Source of the DNA: Candidatus Omnitrophota bacterium
GTDB taxonomy: Bacteria; Omnitrophota; Gorgyraeia; Gygaellales; Profunditerraquicolaceae
DNA: 20,543 nt
Direction: 5' to 3'
Assembly (NCBI GenBank): GCA_028710845.1
Contig: JAQTTI010000010.1
Coordinates: 1 to 20,543, forward strand
In this document: in pieces, positions 8,016 through 13,266 of the stretch
Layout: each line of letters opens with the position of its first letter
How positions within the stretch are numbered: position 1 is the stretch's first letter
The notes under the pieces: generated by a model
What the model was told of the DNA's origin: nothing
The model's database searches: none
Seen by the model: the letters and a program-made list of their open reading frames with translations, nothing else
Program-made: the position numbers and the translations under genes

Positions 8016-8477
8016 ATGAAAAAAAAGATAACTATGCATAAAAGACCAAGCTGGGATCAGTATTTCTTAGAAATGGCAGAGTTAGTTTCGAAAAGGTCCA
8101 CTTGCTTACGCCGTAACGTGGGAGCTGTTTTGGTCCGTGAAAAAAGGATTCTAGCCACCGGTTATAACGGCGCGCCTAGCGGCCTGGAGCATTGTTTTGA
8201 AGTCGGTTGCATGCGCGAGAAGTTAAAAGTTCCATCCGGACAGCGCCATGAGCTATGTCGGGCGCTTCATGCCGAACAGAACGCTCTAATCCAGTCATCT
8301 TTACATGGAATAAGCGTTAAAGGCGCAACCTTATATTCTACTACTCAGCCATGTGTAATCTGCGCCAAGATGTTAATTAACGCCGGAATTAAAGAAATCG
8401 TTATGACTGATGGCTATCCTGATAAACTAGCTATGGAATTTTTAAAAGCAGCCAAGATCAAGCTAAGGAAATTATAA
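8016..8477 (+). CDS. dCMP deaminase family protein (ComEB-like)
   Basis: A 153-residue zinc deaminase of the dCMP/deoxycytidylate type, expected to convert dCMP to dUMP, the substrate for thymidylate synthesis. The catalytic and zinc motif is HAEQNA (His85, Glu87), with the paired zinc cysteines in PCVICAK (Cys113, Cys116). Extra Cys and His residues between 60 and 81 (HCFEVGCMRE, RHELCRALHAE) match the second metal site seen in dCMP deaminases such as ComEB. Next to nrdR and glyA it fits a deoxynucleotide-supply group. It starts immediately after the glyA stop and overlaps nrdR by one base. A broader cytidine-deaminase-superfamily role cannot be fully excluded. Confidence 0.9.
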   Translation: MKKKITMHKRPSWDQYFLEMAELVSKRSTCLRRNVGAVLVREKRILATGYNGAPSGLEHCFEVGCMREKLKVPSGQRHELCRALHAEQNALIQSSLHGISVKGATLYSTTQPCVICAKMLINAGIKEIVMTDGYPDKLAMEFLKAAKIKLRKL

Positions 8478-8944
8478 TGCGTTGTCCCTTTTGTGGGCAT
8501 AAAGAAGATAAAGTAGTTGACTCCCGCGCTACAGCCGAAGAATCGGCAATCAGGCGCAGGCGTGAGTGTTTAAAGTGCGGTAAGCGTTTTACTACTTATG
8601 AATATGTTGAAGAGGTCTCTCTGCTGGTGATTAAGAAAGACGGACGCCGGGAGGCTTTTGACCGTAAAAAAGTCCTAGCCGGAATAATCCGCGCTTGCGA
8701 AAAACGCCCAGTAAGCGTTGAGAAGATGGAGGATGTAGTTACCCAAGTTGAGCGTGCTATCCAGAAAAAAAGCGATCGCGAAGTTCAAGCCAGCCGCATC
8801 GGCGAGCTAGTCATGGAGAAACTTAAATTAATTGATGATGTTGCCTATGTTCGTTTTGCCTCAGTCTACAGGCAATTTAAGGACGTGGGGCAGTTTATGG
8901 TTGAATTAAAAGATATTTTGGGGAAAGATAAAAAAAAGAAGTAA
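8477..8944 (+). CDS. nrdR: Transcriptional repressor NrdR
   Basis: NrdR senses ATP/dATP and represses ribonucleotide reductase genes. The 155-residue protein shows the family's two parts: an N-terminal zinc ribbon, CPFC (Cys3, Cys6) and CLKC (Cys31, Cys34), with the conserved DSR and RRRREC between them; and an ATP-cone domain from about residue 48 (LLVIKKDGRREAFDRKKVLAGI) to about 138, including VAYVRFASVYRQFKD. No ribonucleotide reductase genes lie in the window and I saw no clear NrdR-box pair, so its targets are elsewhere. It begins with a TAATG overlap and is the last gene before a terminator-like hairpin. Confidence 0.96.
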   Translation: MRCPFCGHKEDKVVDSRATAEESAIRRRRECLKCGKRFTTYEYVEEVSLLVIKKDGRREAFDRKKVLAGIIRACEKRPVSVEKMEDVVTQVERAIQKKSDREVQASRIGELVMEKLKLIDDVAYVRFASVYRQFKDVGQFMVELKDILGKDKKKK

Positions 8945-8956
8945 ACTAAAAAGGAG

Positions 8957-9012
8957 GGACGTTTATATTTTTTGTTAAGTTGCAAAAAATATGAAAGTCC
9001 TTGTTTTTATTT
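8957..9012 (+). terminator. Rho-independent-like terminator after nrdR
   Basis: A perfect 10-bp stem (ATATTTTTTG at 8965-8974, CAAAAAATAT at 8983-8992) encloses an 8-base loop. It extends through a TTT/AAA step and a GGAC/GTCC base (8957-8960 with 8997-9000), with single-base G bulges at 8961 and 8993. The T-rich run TTGTTTTTATTTAT follows. The inner stem is AT-rich, so termination may be partial, but position and shape fit the end of the purD-nrdR run. The remaining bases before 9055 show no convincing promoter: TTGTTT at 9001 and TATAAA at 9027 are 20 bases apart, too wide. Confidence 0.6.
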
Positions 9013-9054
9013 ATGATATCGGCAGTTATAAATTGAAGTAAAAGGAGAAAATAA

Positions 9055-10146
9055 ATGATTGGCAAATATAAGGCGGTTTTAATTATAGCGGTTATCTTTT
9101 TAGCTTTAACAGTTAATCTATCTTTTGCCTGCACTGATTTTCAGGTTAAAGCTGAAGATGGTGCTGTGGTTATTGGTCGTTCCATGGAATTTCCTGTTGA
9201 CCTTCATTCTAATGTTATAATTGTGCCCCGCGGGGAAAAGTTTATTAGTATTAATGACAAGGGAGTCAGGGGGATAGCCTGGACTAATAAATATGGTTTC
9301 TTGGGAATTGATGCTTATAATCTTAAAAATTGTTATGTAGAGGGCTTTAATGAGAAGGGCCTTGCTTTTGGCGCCTTGATGTTTGTCGGTGCAGAGTATC
9401 AGCCGGCAGAGCCGGGAAAGTTTGTGACCATCAATAACCTTGGTTCCTGGATCATGGGGAATTTCGCGACAGTAGAAGAAGTAAAAGAAGCAGTATCCAA
9501 GATAAGCGTTACAGGTAATATCCTAAAAGAGGCAGGCGGTGAACTATATCTTCATATTGCCGTACATGATGCTGCTGGAAAAAATCTGGTTATCGAATTT
9601 ATTGGCGGCCAAGTTAAGGTCTATGATAATCCGTTGGGCGTGATGACGAACCGTCCGGATTTCGGATGGCAGATTAATAATTTGAGAAATTATATTAATT
9701 TGGATGCGCATGACAGAAAGGACAAAACACTTAACGGTTTAAAATTAGAACCAACTGGTGTTGGCAGTGGTCTGCTTGGTTTACCCGGAGATTGGACCCC
9801 GCCGTCTAGGTTTGTGCGGGTGGCATATTCTCTGGATGCGGCTTTACCGGTGAAAGATGTTTCCGAAGCAGTAAATTTGGCCGAGCATCTTTTAAATATG
9901 GTCGACATTCCTAAAGGGGCGATTAAGGAAAATCCCGCTCCTTTGATCCATATGGAAGGATATGCTCAATGGATAGTCATCAAAGATTTAACCAACCTTA
10001 TTCTGTATTACAGGACTTATGAGAATACCGCTTTGAAAATGGTAGACTTAAAGAAGTTTAACCTTGAACCGGCAACTACCCTAAAATCTATAGTGATAGA
10101 GGATAAGCAGCAAAAAGTAATCGATGTAACCGGTAATTTAAAATAA
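9055..10146 (+). CDS. Secreted choloylglycine hydrolase / penicillin V acylase family Ntn-hydrolase
   Basis: A 363-residue exported amidase of the linear-amide C-N hydrolase family (PF02275 type). Residues 1-25 are a signal peptide. The predicted cut after SFA exposes Cys26, which in this family is the N-terminal nucleophile, so signal cleavage itself would mature the enzyme. Visible active-site candidates are Cys26 in CTDFQVKAEDG, Arg42 in GRSMEF, Asn199 in VMTNRPDF, and Arg252 in PPSRFVRV. Bile-salt hydrolases, penicillin V acylases and N-acyl-homoserine-lactone acylases all belong here, and sequence alone does not choose among them; bile salts are unlikely in a free-living organism. A good ribosome site (AAAAGGAGAAA) precedes the ATG. 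It follows the terminator, so it probably begins a new unit. Confidence 0.88.
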   Translation: MIGKYKAVLIIAVIFLALTVNLSFACTDFQVKAEDGAVVIGRSMEFPVDLHSNVIIVPRGEKFISINDKGVRGIAWTNKYGFLGIDAYNLKNCYVEGFNEKGLAFGALMFVGAEYQPAEPGKFVTINNLGSWIMGNFATVEEVKEAVSKISVTGNILKEAGGELYLHIAVHDAAGKNLVIEFIGGQVKVYDNPLGVMTNRPDFGWQINNLRNYINLDAHDRKDKTLNGLKLEPTGVGSGLLGLPGDWTPPSRFVRVAYSLDAALPVKDVSEAVNLAEHLLNMVDIPKGAIKENPAPLIHMEGYAQWIVIKDLTNLILYYRTYENTALKMVDLKKFNLEPATTLKSIVIEDKQQKVIDVTGNLK

Positions 10147-10152
10147 AGCTAT

Positions 10153-10731
10153 ATGATTAAGAAAGTCTGCATTTTTGGTAGTTATAAAGATTTAAGCAGA
10201 AAAGAGAAAAATGATGTTGTCCGGCTGGGGAAATTGTTGGCCCAGAAAGGACTAACTGTAATTTCCGGTGGTTTTGGCGGAACGATGGAGGATATTTCGC
10301 GCGGGGCAAAGTCCGGAGGCGGAACAACTATTGGCGTAACCTGGTATAAGTGGGAGAAGCCGATTTATAGCAGAGCAAACCAATTTATTGATAAAGAGAT
10401 TGTGGCCAGCACTCTGTTTGAACGAATCGATATTATGCTTAAAGAAGCAGATGCCTTTATTGTCTTACCCGGAGGGACCGGGACTTTATTAGAATTAGCC
10501 GCAGTGCTTGAGCATTTGAATAAGGGGCTCATTGAGCCTAAACCAATAATTATGCTGGGAAATTTTTGGAAGGCGGCTTTAACCTGCTTAAGTAAAGAGC
10601 CGGTATTAAGCGAAAAAATAAGAAAATTAGGCAAAGTTTCCTGTTGTAATGAACTGGTTACGTTTGCTAAGAATGTAGATGAATGTATCAACAAGTTAAA
10701 TAAGGAGGAGCCATGCCCAAGAATAAAGTGA
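10153..10731 (+). CDS. LOG family (SLOG-fold) nucleotide-binding protein
   Basis: A 192-residue Rossmann-like protein with the LOG/TIGR00725-type signatures: CIFGSYKDLSRKE at the N-terminus, SGGFGGTMEDISRGA (38-52), and the PGGTGTLLEL motif (106-115) that binds a nucleotide phosphate. Some relatives release adenine or cytokinin bases from nucleoside monophosphates (the LONELY GUY reaction); others, including molybdenum-cofactor carrier-like members, only bind ligands. The motif's Glu (114) is present, so phosphoribohydrolase activity is possible but not shown. It starts 6 bases after the hydrolase stop. Its last 19 bases overlap a tiny membrane-protein gene. Confidence 0.83.
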   Translation: MIKKVCIFGSYKDLSRKEKNDVVRLGKLLAQKGLTVISGGFGGTMEDISRGAKSGGGTTIGVTWYKWEKPIYSRANQFIDKEIVASTLFERIDIMLKEADAFIVLPGGTGTLLELAAVLEHLNKGLIEPKPIIMLGNFWKAALTCLSKEPVLSEKIRKLGKVSCCNELVTFAKNVDECINKLNKEEPCPRIK

Positions 10732-10871
10732 TCGGAATTTTATTAATATTTTTGTCTATCTACACATTAACAGGGCTGGCCCTTAATAACGATAAGTTTT
10801 GGGTTATTTACAATTATATTGTAATAATCTTTGGTATAATTGGCGGATTAGTTTTGTTGAAACAGAAGTAA
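10713..10871 (+). CDS. Small membrane protein, 52 residues
   Basis: A short gene supported by a strong Shine-Dalgarno sequence (AAGGAGGAG, 10702-10710) two bases before its ATG. It lies in another frame inside the end of the LOG gene. The 52-residue product has two hydrophobic segments (about 5-24 and 30-48) joined by NNDKFW and ending in LLKQK, a positively charged tail that suggests a cytoplasmic C-terminus. I do not recognise a family. Its length is below common gene-caller cut-offs, so it may be unannotated in relatives. Confidence 0.6.
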   Translation: MPKNKVIGILLIFLSIYTLTGLALNNDKFWVIYNYIVIIFGIIGGLVLLKQK

Positions 10872-10925
10872 GACGGGATTTTTCGCCGCTATGTGCCTCA
10901 GAATGACGGTCTGGAGGAAGTATAC

Positions 10926-11063
10926 GTGAACATCTGGTTTCTGCCATTTCATAGGCTTATAAGATTCATGCAGACGGATCCCGGATTCCGCTTTTTTGTT
11001 ACTATGGTCTTTTTAATAATCATGGTATTGGGGGTTGTGATCTTTGCTTTCATGAAAAAATAA
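10926..11063 (+). CDS. Small membrane protein with FAFMKK tail, 45 residues
   Basis: A GTG-initiated gene with a strong ribosome site (GGAGGAAG, 10913-10920) five bases upstream. The 45-residue product has a basic, amphipathic N-terminal part (MNIWFLPFHRLIRFMQTD) and one long hydrophobic segment (about 22-42), ending in IFAFMKK. It is followed 19 bases later by a second short gene with a near-identical ending. It belongs to no family I know. The 54 bases before it contain no other recognisable element apart from CTCAGAATGA at 10897-10906. Confidence 0.55.
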   Translation: MNIWFLPFHRLIRFMQTDPGFRFFVTMVFLIIMVLGVVIFAFMKK

Positions 11064-11082
11064 TGACGGAAGGAGAAATAAA

Positions 11083-11199
11083 GTGCCAGTGTTTCCCCAT
11101 AAATCACGTTATAGTCCTCAAACTAATTTGATTGTCTCCGTTACTTTAATAATAGCTATCTTTTTTGCAATTTGCATTTTTGTTTTTATGAAGAAATAG
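11083..11199 (+). CDS. Small membrane protein with FVFMKK tail, 38 residues
   Basis: A GTG-initiated gene preceded by AAGGAG (11070-11075) at a normal distance. The 38-residue product has a short polar N-terminus (MPVFPHKSRYSPQTN) and one hydrophobic segment (about 16-35) ending in IFVFMKK. This repeats the C-terminus of the preceding 45-residue protein (IFAFMKK), with a similar hydrophobic run before it. The two look like divergent tandem copies with different N-termini. Role unknown; a single-pass protein with a cytoplasmic lysine pair is the simplest reading. Confidence 0.5.
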   Translation: MPVFPHKSRYSPQTNLIVSVTLIIAIFFAICIFVFMKK

Positions 11200-11210
11200 T
11201 TTGTTATTCT

Positions 11211-11280
11211 GAGAAAATGGGGTCAGAGCTAATTTATCTTATCTTACGTTTAGATAAATTAGCTCTGACCCCATTTTCTC
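11211..11280. repeat. Perfect 29-bp inverted repeat (REP-like palindrome)
   Basis: The left arm at 11211-11239 (GAGAAAATGGGGTCAGAGCT and on) is the exact reverse complement of the right arm at 11252-11280, around a 12-base loop. The GGGGTCAGAGCTAATTTA core resembles, from memory, a palindrome scattered through many environmental bacterial genomes and linked to REP-associated tyrosine transposases; no such transposase gene is in the window. It lies right after the last microprotein gene. No T-run follows, so it is not a standard terminator. Confidence 0.85.
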
Positions 11281-11309
11281 TTGTAAATTCTGCCTTAAAG
11301 CTTTATAAT
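11281..11309 (+). promoter_or_regulatory. Sigma70-type promoter for the nuclease-cca-asmA run
   Basis: TTGTAA at 11281-11286 (4 of 6 to the -35 consensus) and a perfect TATAAT at 11304-11309 are separated by 17 bases. The predicted start of transcription is near 11316. The -35 box begins at the first base after the 29-bp inverted repeat, and the transcript would carry the 11329-11356 hairpin in its leader. Confidence 0.6.
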
Positions 11310-11328
11310 AACTAAGATTAAGTATGCT

Positions 11329-11356
11329 GGGGACGGTTATGACAAGAACCGTCCCC
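11329..11356. repeat. GGGGACGGTT palindrome (second REP-like hairpin)
   Basis: GGGGACGGTT (11329-11338) and AACCGTCCCC (11347-11356) form a perfect 10-bp stem over an 8-base loop, ATGACAAG. The unit looks like another widely dispersed environmental repeat, again from memory. It lies in the predicted leader of the next gene, about 19 bases before its ribosome site. Confidence 0.8.
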
Positions 11357-11374
11357 ACTACCCCCATTACAAAT

Positions 11375-11380
11375 AAGGGA
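11375..11380 (+). promoter_or_regulatory. Ribosome binding site deciding the nuclease-domain start
   Basis: AAGGGA lies 6 bases before ATG 11387. It rules against an in-frame ATG at 11324, whose extra 21 residues are translated from the palindrome. Confidence 0.65.
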
Positions 11381-11386
11381 ATTATC

Positions 11387-11800
11387 ATGATTGAGATGGA
11401 GTTAAATAAGATTGTTATTGATGAAAAGAGGCATGATCAGCTGATCGCCCTTAAAGAAAGGGGGGGGAATCGGGTGCTTCCCATCGTTATCGGCTTAAAT
11501 GAAGCCTCAGCTATAAAGCTAAAAATAGCCGGGTTTAATCCGCCCCGGCCCTTGACTCATGACCTGATCTACGCTTTACTGACCGATCTCAATGTGGCTG
11601 TTGATAAGATTTTAATCGATAAATTAGAAGAAAATACTTTTCACGCTAAGATAGTTATCAGGTTGTCGGATAACCAGACCAAGATCATCGATGCCAGGCC
11701 AAGCGATAGCATAGCTTTGGCTGTAAGGTTTCATGCTCCGATATTCGTCGAGGAAGGTATTTTAAAGCAATACGAGTCGTTCAATAAAGATAAAGATTAA
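11387..11800 (+). CDS. Bifunctional nuclease (BFN/DUF151) domain protein
   Basis: A 137-residue protein of the BFN family (PF02577 type), named for a plant nuclease with DNase and RNase activity; bacterial members are poorly characterised. Recognisable stretches are VLPIVIGLNEASAIKLKIAG, RPLTHDLIYALLTDLNVAVDKILI, and DARPSDSIALAVRFHAPIFVEEGIL, the last being the family's best conserved block. I place the start at ATG 11387, because the upstream in-frame ATG (11324) begins inside the GGGGACGG palindrome and yields a low-complexity leader absent from this family. It is the first gene after the predicted promoter and is followed by the CCA/poly(A) polymerase-family gene after 23 bases. Confidence 0.88.
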   Translation: MIEMELNKIVIDEKRHDQLIALKERGGNRVLPIVIGLNEASAIKLKIAGFNPPRPLTHDLIYALLTDLNVAVDKILIDKLEENTFHAKIVIRLSDNQTKIIDARPSDSIALAVRFHAPIFVEEGILKQYESFNKDKD

Positions 11801-11823
11801 ATATCCCGCCTAAAGTTTAAAAT

Positions 11824-13266
11824 ATGCTTAAATTCAGCGAAAAAGAAGAGGATCTTTTAAAGCCGGTTTATAATTTTGCCAGAAATAAAAAAGTAAAATT
11901 ATACCTTGTAGGCGGAGCCCTGCGTGATTTAATCCTAAAAAGAAAGAAAGAGAACCCGGATTTTGATTTTTGCCTTAAAAGAGGGGCTTTAAATTTTGGC
12001 CAAGCGCTGGCTAAATACATCCACGCTGCTTTTGTGCTTTTAGATGAAGAGCATGCAGCCTGCAGGTTAGTTAAGAAAATTGATGGCAAGCTTTATACTT
12101 TTGATTTTTCTGATTTTCGCGCCGATGTTTTAGAAAAAGACCTTTTGCATCGTGATTTTACGATCAATTCAATGGCTTTGGATTTAGGTGAGGTATTTAG
12201 CGGTAAAGACTTAGAGACGTTACTTATTGATCCATACTCAGGAAAGAACGATATTAAAGCTAAAATTATCAAAATCACCGGGCCAGGGTCATTTAGAGAA
12301 GACCCTTTGAGGATCCTTAGGGCTTTTAGCCTTAGCTGTATCTTTAAATTTAATGTAGATAAAGAAACCTTACGCCTGGCTAAAAAAGAAAGAACTCGGC
12401 TGGAAGGAATTTCCTTAGAGCGTATCCGCGAGGAGTTATTCAAGGTCTTTGAAAGCGCTTCAGCTTATGAATCCTTAGTTGTTTTAGATAAACTTAAGAT
12501 TTTAGAGTTGATTTTTCCCGAAATAAAGCCGATGCGTAATATCGGCCAGGGCCCGTATCACCACTTAGATGTCTGGCAGCATACTTTAGAGACTTTAAAA
12601 CAATTCGAGTTGATTTTAAAATCCATCAAGAAGAAAGAGGTCAATGTTTATTTGAATGAAGAGATGCCCGGACTACGGAAAAGAACCAGCCTTTTAAAAT
12701 TTGCCTGCATCCTTCACGATATAGGAAAACCCAAGGCCCTGCGCCGGGAAAATAAAAAGATAATTTTCCATGGCCACGAAAGAATCGGCTTAGGTATGGC
12801 CCGTAATATCTGCCGAAGGATCAAGCTGTCTAACGAAGAATGCCGTTCTTTAGAAAGAATTGTTTTTAACCATTTGCGGCCGGGTTATCTGGCTGATAGT
12901 GAGCGCCCTACGGAGCGGGCAATTTTCCGTTATTTTCGGGACACCGGAACTGATGCTTTAGCTGTACTTTTATTGTCATTAGCTGACCAGCGGGCAACTA
13001 AAGGCCGGCTGACTACGGCATTATCGCGCCTCCGACATGAGAAAATGATCAAATTTTTAATCGGCAGGCTTCTTAAGCAAAATGCCGAGAAAAAACCGGC
13101 GCGCCTGGTAAACGGCCATCAGATTATGAAAAAGTTTAAATTAAAAGCTTCTCCTTTAATCGGCACCGTACTCGATGAGTTGGAAGAAGCCCAGGCAATC
13201 GGTAAAATAAAAAATAAAAAAGAGGCTTTCGCTTTGGCAGCAAAAATTATTAAGAAAGAGAAATGA
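11824..13266 (+). CDS. CCA tRNA nucleotidyltransferase / poly(A) polymerase family protein with HD domain
   Basis: A 480-residue class II nucleotidyltransferase that adds nucleotides to RNA 3' ends, either the CCA of tRNA or poly(A). The head domain has LVGGALRD (28-35), the metal-binding DFD (46-48), HRDFTINSMA (109-118) and the nucleotide-selecting DPLRILRAF (160-168). A C-terminal HD phosphohydrolase domain follows, with ACILHDIGKPK (His298-Asp299) and further His residues at about 318 and 350. Sequence alone does not separate a CCA enzyme from a poly(A) polymerase; the HD domain occurs in CCA enzymes such as that of E. coli. The start is ATG 11824 with only a weak ribosome site. It overlaps the next gene by ATGA. 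Confidence 0.9.
   Translation: MLKFSEKEEDLLKPVYNFARNKKVKLYLVGGALRDLILKRKKENPDFDFCLKRGALNFGQALAKYIHAAFVLLDEEHAACRLVKKIDGKLYTFDFSDFRADVLEKDLLHRDFTINSMALDLGEVFSGKDLETLLIDPYSGKNDIKAKIIKITGPGSFREDPLRILRAFSLSCIFKFNVDKETLRLAKKERTRLEGISLERIREELFKVFESASAYESLVVLDKLKILELIFPEIKPMRNIGQGPYHHLDVWQHTLETLKQFELILKSIKKKEVNVYLNEEMPGLRKRTSLLKFACILHDIGKPKALRRENKKIIFHGHERIGLGMARNICRRIKLSNEECRSLERIVFNHLRPGYLADSERPTERAIFRYFRDTGTDALAVLLLSLADQRATKGRLTTALSRLRHEKMIKFLIGRLLKQNAEKKPARLVNGHQIMKKFKLKASPLIGTVLDELEEAQAIGKIKNKKEAFALAAKIIKKEK

Noticed and set aside
9001..9032. Possible promoter (TTGTTT ... TATAAA) before the secreted hydrolase
   Set aside because: The 20-base spacing is outside the usual range, and the region overlaps the T-rich terminator tail.
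8946..9134. A 62-codon minus-strand frame across the nrdR-hydrolase gap
   Set aside because: It runs through the hairpin and the signal-peptide codons of the next gene, with no ribosome site or recognisable domain.
11211..11290. The 29-bp inverted repeat as a Rho-independent terminator
   Set aside because: The stem is long, but the sequence after it (TTGTAAATTC) is not a T-run, and it forms the -35 box of the following promoter.
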